Below are positions 1 to 8,342 of a stretch of DNA of 18,971 nt, piece by piece (position 1 is the first letter of the stretch; each line of letters opens with the position of its first letter). The notes beneath the pieces were generated by a model. The model was not told the DNA's origin, made no database searches, and was given only the letters and a program-made list of their open reading frames with translations. The DNA is taken from the NCBI GenBank assembly GCA_040902885.1, contig JBBDWK010000078.1:1-18971 (forward strand), in the 5' to 3' direction. Source of the DNA: JBBDWK01 sp040902885. Lineage in GTDB: Bacteria; Acidobacteriota; Terriglobia; Bryobacterales; Bryobacteraceae. The position numbers and the translations under genes were made by a program.

Positions 1-49
1 TCCCTCTGGTCGCGGCTCGGAAACCGTTGCTGAGCCGCGACCAGAGGGA
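1..49. repeat. GC-rich palindrome (REP-like or terminator-like hairpin)
   Basis: Positions 1-18 and 32-49 are perfect inverted repeats of 18 bp around a 13-base centre. The window starts inside or at the edge of the element, so the left arm may extend further. The right arm ends 8 bases from the stop codon of the minus-strand gene that finishes at 58, so the hairpin could act as a terminator for it. No T-run follows, so a plain intrinsic terminator is not certain. From memory, long GC-rich palindromes of this style are abundant in Solibacter-type Acidobacteriota genomes. No second copy was seen in the window. Confidence 0.75.
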
Positions 50-57
50 GCGGATGG

Positions 58-1152
58 CTACCGCAGCAGAACAGGCTGTTCGCCAATGCGTACGCGGAAC
101 AGCGTGTAGGGCTTGCGGCGCAGATCGCGACCCTGGTGGAAGCGCGCCTGCCGGTGCAACTGATTCGCGGTGACGTAGAGATGTCCGTCCGTTGCCACCG
201 AGAGCGTGTCCGGCCACAGCAAGCGCGGGTCGTGTATTACCGTCTCCCACTCGCCATTTGGGCGGCGCCGCAAGATCGCATTGTGCTCGTAATTCGTCGC
301 GTAGATATTTCCCGCCGCATCCGATTCGAGTCCGTCCGCTGCGCCGCCCTTGTCTCCCTCGTCGACTACGGTTTCGGCGACCGCAGCGTCGTCGATCGAC
401 CGGTCGGCCAGCGCATCGACGGACACGCTATAAAGCCGACGGCTGGCGAGCGGGCAATAGTAGAGACGCGATCCATCCGCGGCAATCGCGATTCCATCCG
501 CTCCCGAGCCGACGCCACGCAGTGGGCGTCCCTCGACGATGGGCAAAAAGTTGCGCGGCTCCTCGGCCTTCGTGGAAGGATGGTCGTGAAGCCGCCGCCA
601 GCTTTCGCCCGACGCCAGATCTACTACGATGATCCCGTTCGATCCCCGGCCGGATGAGTCGGTGATGAAGGCCATGCCCTCAGCACCGCGCCGCAGGTCG
701 AAGCGGACATCGTTGAGGTAGGTGGTCGGCAGGGCCACATCCTTCGGGAAGAGGATTCTCTTAACGACCCGGTCGCTCGCCAGGTCCGCGCAGACCAGCT
801 TGGGCCCGCCATACTGGACGGTCTGGAACATGGGGCTCCCGGTGTCGAGGATCCATAGGCGGTCCTTGGGATCGACGACAACGCTCTGTACAGACACGAG
901 CTCCGCGGCGGGGTCGGACCGCCGGTCCTGATTGGCCTCTTCGCTCGGGTAGGCCACGGTCCGGCCTCCCCGGATCTCAGCCACACTGAATACGACATCG
1001 TCGCCCCACTTCGGGAAGTTGACGAAGATGCGACCCTGATGCGACACGGTCACACCGGTCGGCATCGCGGCGTCAAAGTAGGCGACGGGCTCGAGCGCGC
1101 CGATGGGCTCGACCGCCGGCTCTGTCCGAGGCTCATACACGTTGCTTGCCAT
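58..1152 (-). CDS. Major royal jelly protein/yellow family protein (L-dopachrome tautomerase-related)
   Basis: The 364-residue product resembles the bacterial branch of the MRJP/yellow family, a six-bladed beta-propeller fold. Family-like stretches include a start region reading PTGVTVSHQGRIFVNFPKW (residues 32-50), VDPKDRLWILDTG in the first third, YLNDVRFD with FITDSSGRGSNGIIVVDL in the middle, GADGIAIAADGSRLYY, and WPDTLSVATDGHLYVTANQLH near the end. These are the repeated blade signatures of SMP-30/MRJP propellers. The reading frame stays open to 1650, but the ATG at 1152 is chosen because a GGAGAGGAA Shine-Dalgarno lies just upstream and the family homology begins soon after it. No signal peptide is seen, although many relatives are exported. 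It is divergent from the epimerase gene across 141 bp. The substrate is unknown and enzymatic activity is not established for bacterial members. Confidence 0.85.
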   Translation of the reverse strand: MASNVYEPRTEPAVEPIGALEPVAYFDAAMPTGVTVSHQGRIFVNFPKWGDDVVFSVAEIRGGRTVAYPSEEANQDRRSDPAAELVSVQSVVVDPKDRLWILDTGSPMFQTVQYGGPKLVCADLASDRVVKRILFPKDVALPTTYLNDVRFDLRRGAEGMAFITDSSGRGSNGIIVVDLASGESWRRLHDHPSTKAEEPRNFLPIVEGRPLRGVGSGADGIAIAADGSRLYYCPLASRRLYSVSVDALADRSIDDAAVAETVVDEGDKGGAADGLESDAAGNIYATNYEHNAILRRRPNGEWETVIHDPRLLWPDTLSVATDGHLYVTANQLHRQARFHQGRDLRRKPYTLFRVRIGEQPVLLR

Positions 1153-1293
1153 GGCTTGTTCCTCTCCAATTAATCCTGGGATTGCAGTTCCCTGCCCACT
1201 GTAATTTGACGAGCATCGGGAAGCGCAGGCGAAACCGCCTGCGCCACGCCCGGCCGGGTTGCGCCGGACCGCACACTGCCGCAAGATGGAGGC

Positions 1294-2307
1294 GTGATCA
1301 TTCGACGCGGATGGATTCTGCTGGGTGTCGCGCTGTGCGCACAAGCGCAATACCGCGTGCTCGACGAGCAGTCCGGAGACGTGCCGCTCATCGTTCTGCG
1401 CGACGAGGCCGGCGGAATCGAGGCGGCCATCGCGCCCGGCAAAGGCGGCGAGCTGAGCGGCCTGAAAATTCGCGTCGGGGAGCGCTGGGTCGAGACGCTG
1501 TATCTCGCCCGCGACTACGCGCCGAGAAAGGGCTGGACCGGAAAAGGGCCGTTTCTGTGGCCCGCCACGGGAAGCAATGCCCGTGTGCTGCCCGCCGGCC
1601 GCCAGCCGGGCTATGACTATCAAGGTCGCGACTATCCGATCCCCGCGCACGGTTTTGCACGCGATTTCCCTTGGAAAATGGAGAAACGCTCGGCTGATGC
1701 GTCCGGAGCGCGCGTCTTGCTATCGTTCGTGGATTCGGAGCGGACGCGCCGGTATTATCCGTTCGGCTTCCGGGTCACCGTCGAATACGTGACCGTGGGA
1801 GGGCGGCTGGAAATCGGCTATCGAGTGGCGTCCTCAAAACAGAACACGGATAAGATGTTCTTTTCCGCGGGCAATCATATTACCTTCCGCGCGCCGTGGT
1901 TCGAAGGCACGAAGCCCGAAGAGATGCTGTTTACAACGCCCTCGAACGTGGAACTGCTGAAAGGGCCAGAGGGGCCTACTGGGGAAACGCGGCCGCGCTC
2001 TTTCGCCAAGCCCACTCCTCTCGCGGAGATCGAGCGGCTGCAGGCCGTTTCGCTGGCTGGCTATAGAGAGCCGTACATCGTGCTTCGCGATCCCGCCGGC
2101 CTCGCCCTCCGCATGAGCCACTCAGCCAGCTCGATTCCGCCCGATCCGGTGGTTCTTTTCAACGTGTGGGGCGACGCTTCGCAAGGCTACTTCAGCCCGG
2201 AGCCGTGGGTGGGCCTGCAAAACTCGTTCAATCTGCGGAAGGGCCTGGTCTATCTCGCGCCCGGCGAAACCTGGAACTGGAAGATTCGGATTGAGCCGGA
2301 ACGCTGA
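1294..2307 (+). CDS. Secreted aldose 1-epimerase (galactose mutarotase-like) family protein
   Basis: The 337-residue product has a short N-terminal hydrophobic segment ending in CAQAQ (about residues 1-19), which looks like a Sec signal peptide, so it probably acts in the periplasm. The rest matches the galactose mutarotase-like beta-sandwich. There is an HGFAR motif with candidate catalytic His119, a second conserved His195 in NHITF, and the C-terminal SPEPWVGLQNS stretch whose Glu303 is the usual catalytic base, followed by a PGET turn. Aldose epimerases interconvert the alpha and beta anomers of sugars. The start is a GTG with GGAGG almost touching it, so the exact start is not certain, but no better in-frame start precedes the signal peptide. 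The glycosyltransferase ATG lies 7 bases after the stop, so the two are probably co-transcribed. Confidence 0.85.
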   Translation: MIIRRGWILLGVALCAQAQYRVLDEQSGDVPLIVLRDEAGGIEAAIAPGKGGELSGLKIRVGERWVETLYLARDYAPRKGWTGKGPFLWPATGSNARVLPAGRQPGYDYQGRDYPIPAHGFARDFPWKMEKRSADASGARVLLSFVDSERTRRYYPFGFRVTVEYVTVGGRLEIGYRVASSKQNTDKMFFSAGNHITFRAPWFEGTKPEEMLFTTPSNVELLKGPEGPTGETRPRSFAKPTPLAEIERLQAVSLAGYREPYIVLRDPAGLALRMSHSASSIPPDPVVLFNVWGDASQGYFSPEPWVGLQNSFNLRKGLVYLAPGETWNWKIRIEPER

Positions 2308-2314
2308 CCGGGGC

Positions 2315-3400
2315 ATGCGCATCGCCCTCCTCGGCACCAGGGGAATTCCCGCCGGCTATGGCGGGTTCGAAACCTTCGCGGAAGAGCTTTCGAGCCGCTT
2401 GGCGGCACGCGGGCACCAGGTGACAGTGTATTGCCGCGAGCGCTATGCCGGCGGCACGTACAAGGGCGTCTCACTGCTGTACCTGCCCACCATCCGGCAC
2501 AAATACTTCGACACCATCGTCCACACCTTCTTCTCCACGCTGCATCTTCTGTATCGCGGCGCCGACGTGGCCTTGTACTGCAACGGCGCGAATGCGCTTT
2601 TCACCATTCTGCCGCGCCTGCGCGGCATCCCCGTGGCGCTCAACGTGGACGGCCTGGAGCGCAAGCGCAAGAAGTGGAACCGGCTGGCTAGAAGCTGGTA
2701 CCTGCTTTCGGAGCGGCTGGCCACATTCCTGCCCAACGCCGTGGTCACGGACGCGCGCTCCATTGCCGCCTATTATCGGAAACGCTATAACAAGGCGACC
2801 ACTTTCATCCCCTACGGCGCACAAACGGGACGCATCGAAACCACCGGAATTCTGGACCGGCTGAACTTGGAGGCCAACCGTTACTTTCTCTACGTCAGCC
2901 GCTTCGAACCGGAGAATCATCCGCTCGAAGTCCGCGAGGCGTTCGAACGGGTGAGCACGCCTTATAAGCTGGCGTTGATCGGCGATGCACCCTATGCACG
3001 CGAATACATCGAACGCGTGCGCGATACGAAGGATCCCCGCATCGCGATCCCGGGCGCCATTTACGGCCTCGGCTACCACGAGCTGGGATCGCACTGCTTT
3101 GCCTACATTCACGCAACCGAGGTGGGAGGCACGCATCCGGCGTTGATTGAGGCTATGGGACGCGGAGCGCTGGTGCTGTACCGTAACACTCCCGAGAACG
3201 CGGAAGTGGCGGGAGATGCGGGCATTCCCTTCGAGGACGATCTCTCCGAACAGTTGCGGCTCGCCCTCAATATGAGCGACGGCGAACGAAACCTTCTGCG
3301 GCGGAGGGCGCTGGAACGCGTGCGGGATCGCTATTCGTGGGACGTTGTAACCACTCAGTACGAGACTCTGCTCGCGGCCCTTCGCGCGCGGCCCGTATAG
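2315..3400 (+). CDS. Glycosyltransferase, DUF1972 plus GT4-type (rhamnosyltransferase-like)
   Basis: The 361-residue product starts MRIALLGTRGIPAGYGGFET, the characteristic opening of DUF1972 glycosyltransferases, which has a glycine-rich loop in the first Rossmann domain. The second half is GT4-like: YFLYVSRFEPENH opens the donor-binding domain, and EVGGTHPALIEAMGRG is the variant of the E-x7-E region that contacts the nucleotide-sugar. Relatives add rhamnose or other sugars to surface polysaccharides in the cytoplasm or at the inner membrane. The ATG at 2315 is preferred over an in-frame TTG at 2291 because the motif begins directly at this Met and the TTG lies inside the preceding gene. 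It sits 7 bases after the epimerase gene and 11 bases before alr, so one operon is likely. Acceptor and donor sugars cannot be read from the sequence. Confidence 0.9.
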   Translation: MRIALLGTRGIPAGYGGFETFAEELSSRLAARGHQVTVYCRERYAGGTYKGVSLLYLPTIRHKYFDTIVHTFFSTLHLLYRGADVALYCNGANALFTILPRLRGIPVALNVDGLERKRKKWNRLARSWYLLSERLATFLPNAVVTDARSIAAYYRKRYNKATTFIPYGAQTGRIETTGILDRLNLEANRYFLYVSRFEPENHPLEVREAFERVSTPYKLALIGDAPYAREYIERVRDTKDPRIAIPGAIYGLGYHELGSHCFAYIHATEVGGTHPALIEAMGRGALVLYRNTPENAEVAGDAGIPFEDDLSEQLRLALNMSDGERNLLRRRALERVRDRYSWDVVTTQYETLLAALRARPV

Positions 3401-3411
3401 TAGTAATTGTG

Positions 3412-4521
3412 ATGGATTCGTGTTACCGCTCCTGGGTGGAGATTTCCCTCTCGCGGATCGCGGCCAATTACCGTAGCGTCTGCCAGGCGGTAGGCGAGGG
3501 CGTGGAAGTCCTCGGCGTGGTGAAGGCGGATGCGTATGGCCACGGCGCTTTGCAAGTGGCGCGAGTTCTCACCGGGACTGGAGCGCGCTGGCTGGCGGTC
3601 AGCTCGGTGGACGAAGGCGTTGTCCTGCGAGAGGGTGGCGTGGACGCGCGGATTCTGGTGATGGGCGGCGTGCTTCCTTACGAAGTGGAGGCCTTGTGGG
3701 AGTATAACCTCACCCCGGCGGTACACTCTTTCGGCGAGATCGCCGCTTTGGCGACGTTTAACCGCGAAATTCGCTACCACCTGAAGATCGATACCGGAAT
3801 GAGCCGCCTGGGCGTACGCTCCGAGGTTGACCGGATTCTGGACGAACTCGCCGCGCCGCGCTCCGCGCAACTGGAAGGCCTGATGACGCACTTCGCGTCC
3901 GCGGCTGACTTCACTTCCCAGCAGACCGAGACGCAGATGGCAACCTTCCAAGCGGTGTGCTCCCGGCTCTCGCCGCTGCCGCGCTACATTCACACTGCCA
4001 GCACAAACGCCATTGCGTACGCACGGCGCGGCATGCAAGAGAACATGGTGCGTCCCGGACACGCACTATACGGCTACGTTTCCTCACCCCGGGGCGTTTG
4101 CGGGCCGCGAATTCTGGAGGTGAAGCCGGCCCTGAAATGGAAGGCGCGCATTCTGGTGGTCAAGGATCTGGAGGAAGGATCGCTCATCGGCTACGGCGGC
4201 ACGTTTCGCGCGCCGCGGCGGATGCGGGTGGGCGTGCTGGCGGTGGGGTACGCGGACGGCTACCCGCACCGGCTTTCGAACCGGGGAAGAGTGATCGCGG
4301 CCGGAAAGCCCGCGCCAATTTTGGGCACGGTGTCCATGGATCTGACTACTGTCGATCTCAGCCACGCCCCGCACCTCGGTCCCGGCGACGAGGTGACGCT
4401 GCTCGGCGAAGAGGGCGACGCGGGCGTGGACGCGCAGCAGATCGCGCGCTTCGCCGGAACGATCTCCTACAACGTGCTGTGCGGCATCGGCGCGCGGGTG
4501 CGAAGGGTGTATGTGCCGTGA
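3412..4521 (+). CDS. alr: Alanine racemase
   Basis: The 369-residue product is a full-length PLP-dependent alanine racemase, which interconverts L- and D-alanine for peptidoglycan. VVKADAYGHG carries the PLP-binding lysine (Lys38), HLKIDTGMSRLG is the usual barrel motif, GYADGYPHR supplies the catalytic tyrosine (about Tyr280), and SMDLTTVDL followed by GTISYNVLCGIGARVRRVY is the conserved C-terminal domain. The ATG at 3412 is chosen because homology starts there; the frame is open to 3337 but that would overlap the previous gene. It is the only intact copy. The last 100-265 bp of this gene are repeated three times downstream (13276-13407, 16377-16479, 17666-17931), which makes its 3' end a likely junction for acquired DNA. 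It converges with the oxidoreductase gene that ends at 4575. Confidence 0.97.
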   Translation: MDSCYRSWVEISLSRIAANYRSVCQAVGEGVEVLGVVKADAYGHGALQVARVLTGTGARWLAVSSVDEGVVLREGGVDARILVMGGVLPYEVEALWEYNLTPAVHSFGEIAALATFNREIRYHLKIDTGMSRLGVRSEVDRILDELAAPRSAQLEGLMTHFASAADFTSQQTETQMATFQAVCSRLSPLPRYIHTASTNAIAYARRGMQENMVRPGHALYGYVSSPRGVCGPRILEVKPALKWKARILVVKDLEEGSLIGYGGTFRAPRRMRVGVLAVGYADGYPHRLSNRGRVIAAGKPAPILGTVSMDLTTVDLSHAPHLGPGDEVTLLGEEGDAGVDAQQIARFAGTISYNVLCGIGARVRRVYVP

Positions 4522-4574
4522 AGGGTGAGCGCAGCTCCGAAAAGCGCGGCGCCGTTGCGGCTGGCCGGGGGCCG

Positions 4575-6665
4575 TCAGTTCGCATTGGCCGGCGCCACTT
4601 GGAGGCCGTCGACCACCACCATACCGTTCGTGCTCTGGTTGGTTATCGTAACAGTGAATTCAGCAGGCAGGTCGTAAGTTCCGAGCCAGTTGGCCGGCTG
4701 GCGCTGATTCACGGTGGCGCGGTAGCTCTTGCCGCCGCCTCCGATCACCACCGGAACATTCATAGCGCGGTTGGCGTTGGGCGGGTAGAGGAGCTTGATG
4801 CGATAGCGGCCGGGCGCGCTCACCTTGACGTCGAAGCGGGCCGTGGCGCGGCCGTCGCGGGCGTCCAAGTCGTGAAAGTAGGCGGGGCCGAGCCGGGGCC
4901 GGGCCGAGCCGGCGCCCTTCCAGGCCGGGCTGATAGTGGCGAAGGGGTTGTCGATCACGATGCCTTCCAGTTGTTCGGGATCGATGTCGCCGCGGCTCAA
5001 CTCGGACGGCGCTTCGAGCACCTGGTTGTCTGCCAGCAGGCGTTCGCGGAGTTCGGCATAGTCCACGTCCTGCACGGCGAGTCTTCGGTCGATGGCCATC
5101 GCGGCGGCGGTCGCCGCGGATTGGCCGAGCACCATGAAGACAGGCTCCATGCGGATGGAGCCATACGCGATGTGCGAGGCGGACAGCGCAACCGGCACCA
5201 GCAGGTTCGCGACTTCCTCCTTCTTAGGCACGATCGAGCGGTAGCCGATGGGATAAGGCGGGAAGCCGCCTACCTGGACATTGCCCTCGTTGCGGACGAA
5301 GCCCTCCTTGGTGACATAGCGCTGGACGTTGTGCGAATCCATCCCGTAGGCGCCCATGCCGACGGAGTCCTCCACCACTTCGCGGGCCATCACGTGATGC
5401 TCGGTCATCACCAGCGGGCCGATCATGCGGCGCGCCTCGCGGATGTAGAGCTGCGTGGGCCAACCGCCGTTGTTGACGAACTCGTCCTTGGGCAGGCCCC
5501 ACTGACGGTAATATTCGCGCAGCTTCGCGGGCACGCGGGGATGGTTTTGGAGCGTCCACATGTAGCCCCTCTGGTAGACCTCGTGGCGCTTTGCGATCGC
5601 TTCGCGCGTGGCATAGCCGCCTTCGGGGTAATCCCAGTTAGCGCCCATGTAATCGGTGGAGACCGCGCCGTGGTTATTGGTGTCGGTCTTCATGTTGGGG
5701 ATGGGATCGTACTTGCTGGCCGGGTCGTGATACTTGCCGGTTTCGGCGAAGCGGAGCAGCAGCTCGTGGTCCTTCTCGTCGTAGCCTTCGGGCTTTTCAA
5801 TCGGCATCCGGTTATTGGGATCGTTGGTCAGGCACATGCGGAAGCAGTAGGCCTGCACGCGGTGGTCGCCCGCGCTTTCGTCGCCGGGGCCGGTGGGATC
5901 GATGATAGGCAGCAGGCCGCTATCGGGCTTGCCGGGGACGACGTAGGGATCCACGTTGGCGCCCTCGGGGAACTGGTGGTAGTGGAAGTGAGCGGCCTGC
6001 GAGCCGTTCCAGGTTTCGTCGTACTTGGCGTTGCTTTCGCGGCCGACGGTGAAGGAGACGCCGGCTTTAGCCAGCAGGTCGCCTTCGTAGGTAGCGTCGA
6101 TAAAGACGCGGCCTTCGTAGCGCGTGCCGTCCTCCATCACGATGGCCGTAATGTGGCCGTCCCGCTTGACGACGCCCTTGCCGGGGGCCAGATCAAGCCG
6201 CGCGCCGGTGATCATCTTCACCTTGGCCTCGGCCATCATCTCTTCGTAAAGGGCGCTGGCAACCTTGGGCTCGAAGGTCCACATGGCGTCCTCGTCCTTC
6301 TGATTGGGGCCGCGGCGGCGCTCGAAGTACTCGTCGCGGCTTTCCGAAGTCCACAACCTGGGGTCCTCGTACTTCTTCTTGATCCGTTGATAGAACTCGC
6401 GGGCGATGCCGCCGATTACCATCTTGTTGCCGATGTCGGTCCAACTTAATCCGCCGGTGGTGAGGCCGCCAACATGGTTGGAGGGTTCGAGGACGATCAC
6501 GCTTTTGTTCATCCGGCTGGCCTGAATGGCCGCCGCAATCCCGCCCGAAGTGCCGCCGTAGACGACGACATCGGTCTTGTCTCCGCCGCCGCAAGCGAGG
6601 GACGTGAGTCCGGCCACGGAGACCACTGTGGCCGCGACCAGGCGTCCTGGAACTCTGAGTTTCAT
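4575..6665 (-). CDS. Exported FAD-dependent oxidoreductase with golvesin-like C-terminal domain
   Basis: The 696-residue product begins with a hydrophobic export signal (residues 1-25) ending in LAC-GGG, possibly a lipoprotein site although the lipobox is not canonical. An FAD-binding Rossmann motif follows at about 31-60 (DVVVYGGTSGG, then VLEPSNHVGGLTTGG), typical of the FAD_oxidored family found in secreted Acidobacteriota and Planctomycetes proteins. The middle holds family stretches such as FIDATYEGDLLAKAGV and SASHIAYGSIRMEP. Residues about 568-696 form a beta-rich domain resembling the golvesin/xanthan-lyase-associated C-terminal module, which may bind carbohydrate. The ATG at 6665 is preferred over the open frame to 6713 because the signal peptide and an AGGACAGG ribosome site fit it. 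It is paralogous to the gene 23 bp upstream and is the last gene of the receptor operon. The substrate is unknown. Confidence 0.88.
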   Translation of the reverse strand: MKLRVPGRLVAATVVSVAGLTSLACGGGDKTDVVVYGGTSGGIAAAIQASRMNKSVIVLEPSNHVGGLTTGGLSWTDIGNKMVIGGIAREFYQRIKKKYEDPRLWTSESRDEYFERRRGPNQKDEDAMWTFEPKVASALYEEMMAEAKVKMITGARLDLAPGKGVVKRDGHITAIVMEDGTRYEGRVFIDATYEGDLLAKAGVSFTVGRESNAKYDETWNGSQAAHFHYHQFPEGANVDPYVVPGKPDSGLLPIIDPTGPGDESAGDHRVQAYCFRMCLTNDPNNRMPIEKPEGYDEKDHELLLRFAETGKYHDPASKYDPIPNMKTDTNNHGAVSTDYMGANWDYPEGGYATREAIAKRHEVYQRGYMWTLQNHPRVPAKLREYYRQWGLPKDEFVNNGGWPTQLYIREARRMIGPLVMTEHHVMAREVVEDSVGMGAYGMDSHNVQRYVTKEGFVRNEGNVQVGGFPPYPIGYRSIVPKKEEVANLLVPVALSASHIAYGSIRMEPVFMVLGQSAATAAAMAIDRRLAVQDVDYAELRERLLADNQVLEAPSELSRGDIDPEQLEGIVIDNPFATISPAWKGAGSARPRLGPAYFHDLDARDGRATARFDVKVSAPGRYRIKLLYPPNANRAMNVPVVIGGGGKSYRATVNQRQPANWLGTYDLPAEFTVTITNQSTNGMVVVDGLQVAPANAN

Positions 6666-6688
6666 GACCTGTCCTTGTCTTGGCATTC

Positions 6689-8332
6689 TCACTTTCCCAC
6701 CGGCCGCGCCCATGGCGCCGGACCCTTGCGTGGCGGAGCCGCGAACTTCTTGCGGATGGCCGCCAGACCCTGCGCCTGAAACTCCGCGCCGTATTCAAAT
6801 ACCGCGCCTTCGTCCTTCAGGCGCCTTTGCAGTTCCTGGATGCCGATGTCCTGGAGGGCCGAATTTGCCGAGACGGCCAGCGCCGCGGCGATCCCCGCCG
6901 CATGGCCAAGGATCATATACTGCGGCTCCATTCTCATGCTCGAGTAGGCGATGTGGCTGGCCGAAAAGCAGACGGGCACCAGCAGATTAGTGGCTTCGGC
7001 GCGCTTCGGCGTCAGCACTCGATAGGGGATCTGGTAGGGCTTCACCGCGACTTGGACGTCACCCTCGTTCTCCACGAAGCCCTTATCGTTGACGAAACGC
7101 CGAACGTTATGCGAGTCCGAGTTGTAGCTGCCCATACCGATGAAGTCGGGCTTTGTGAGATCGGTCTGCAGATCTTTCTGGGTGGAGACGTACTCACCCA
7201 CCATCCGGCGCCCTTCGCGGACGTAGAGTTGGTGCGGCCAGTGGCCGGTATCGGCGAATTCGTCCCTGGCGGGACCCCACTGGTTCATCTCGTCCTGGAG
7301 AGACTTGGGCACGCGCGGATCGGTGACCAGGAAGTAATAGAAGCCCTTTTGGTATTCCTCGTGGTCCTTCCGGATGCGCTCGCGGGTAGCGTAGTCGCCA
7401 TCGGGATAGTCGTAGTTCTTGCCGATGTAATCGGTAGAGAAGCCGCCCCGGTTGTTGAAGTCGGCCTTGCCGTTGGGAATGACGCGCAGCAGGTTGACCT
7501 CATTGATGTTGAGCGGCCGGCCCATATACCGGGTCATGGCGGTGAGGTAACGGGCGAGGAGTTCGTAGCGCTTCACGTCATAGTTCTCGGGTTTGGGCCA
7601 GGGAATACGGTTCTCGGGCACGTTGGTGGCTATGACACGGAAGTTGTAGGCCTGGAGGCGCTTGTCGGCGGAACCGGGCTCGCCGCGCGGTTCGGCGGAG
7701 ATTTCCGGCAGGAGTTGGCCGTTTTCGTCGCGTGCCGGGATATCGACCGCGAACTGGTGGCTGGGAGTGACGGCGCGGACGCCCGCGAGGGATTCGCCAT
7801 ATTGCGCCGAGCTTTCGCGACCTAAGGTATAGGTGACCTTGGCCTGAGCCATCAGGTCGCCTTCGTAGCTGGTGTCGGCGAAAATCCTGCCCCGGAAGCG
7901 GGCGCCGTTTTCCATGGCGATCTCGACGATCCGCGTGCCTTCCTTGCGGACGCCGGTCTTTTCCCGCAGGCGGTGGCGCTCGAGGAGGGTGACGCCGGTC
8001 TCCTTGAGCATTTCGCGCATGATCGCCTCGGCCACTTTGGGCTCCGGCATCCAGGCGATCTCCTGGAGGTGGCGGGCCAACCGGTAGTGGCGGCCGGCAC
8101 GGTAATAGAACTCGAGCGCCAGGCCGCCGATTGCTTCGCGGCGGCCGACATCGGTGCCCGAGAGGCCGCCGACATGGTCGCGAGGCTCAAGCAGTACGGT
8201 TTTGAGGCCTTGGCGTGCGCCGGAGACGGCCGTCATGACGCCGGCGGCGCTGCCGCCGTAGACGACGAGGTCATAGGTCTGCTGGGCGGAGGCCGAGGCC
8301 GCCGCCAGCAGAAGCACGAACAGGGTTTTCAT
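6689..8332 (-). CDS. Secreted FAD-dependent oxidoreductase
   Basis: The 547-residue product has a clear signal peptide (residues 1-17, ending ASASAQ). The FAD-binding fold starts at about residue 20 with YDLVVYGGSAAGVMTAV and continues with VLLEPRDHVGGLSGTDVG. It is a paralogue of the next gene: both contain matching stretches such as DSHNVRRFV, NLLVPV, SASHIAYSSMRMEP and WPHQLYVREGRRMVG, but this one lacks the golvesin-like C-terminal domain. The start lies 10 bases after the stop of the TonB-receptor gene, and the downstream paralogue begins 23 bases after this stop, so the three genes form one operon. The likely role is periplasmic or outer-surface oxidation of a compound handled by the receptor, which is inference from context only. 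Confidence 0.88.
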   Translation of the reverse strand: MKTLFVLLLAAASASAQQTYDLVVYGGSAAGVMTAVSGARQGLKTVLLEPRDHVGGLSGTDVGRREAIGGLALEFYYRAGRHYRLARHLQEIAWMPEPKVAEAIMREMLKETGVTLLERHRLREKTGVRKEGTRIVEIAMENGARFRGRIFADTSYEGDLMAQAKVTYTLGRESSAQYGESLAGVRAVTPSHQFAVDIPARDENGQLLPEISAEPRGEPGSADKRLQAYNFRVIATNVPENRIPWPKPENYDVKRYELLARYLTAMTRYMGRPLNINEVNLLRVIPNGKADFNNRGGFSTDYIGKNYDYPDGDYATRERIRKDHEEYQKGFYYFLVTDPRVPKSLQDEMNQWGPARDEFADTGHWPHQLYVREGRRMVGEYVSTQKDLQTDLTKPDFIGMGSYNSDSHNVRRFVNDKGFVENEGDVQVAVKPYQIPYRVLTPKRAEATNLLVPVCFSASHIAYSSMRMEPQYMILGHAAGIAAALAVSANSALQDIGIQELQRRLKDEGAVFEYGAEFQAQGLAAIRKKFAAPPRKGPAPWARPVGK

Positions 8333-8342
8333 CGTTCCTATC

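Noticed and set aside
3957..6449. An 830-codon open frame on the plus strand opposite the first FAD oxidoreductase gene
   Set aside because: It is antisense to a gene with clear family motifs and overlaps alr. Its translation has no recognisable domain and is typical of shadow frames in high-GC coding DNA.
6680..7825. Plus-strand frame of 381 codons opposite the second oxidoreductase
   Set aside because: Same reason: mirror frame of a well-supported gene with no motif of its own.
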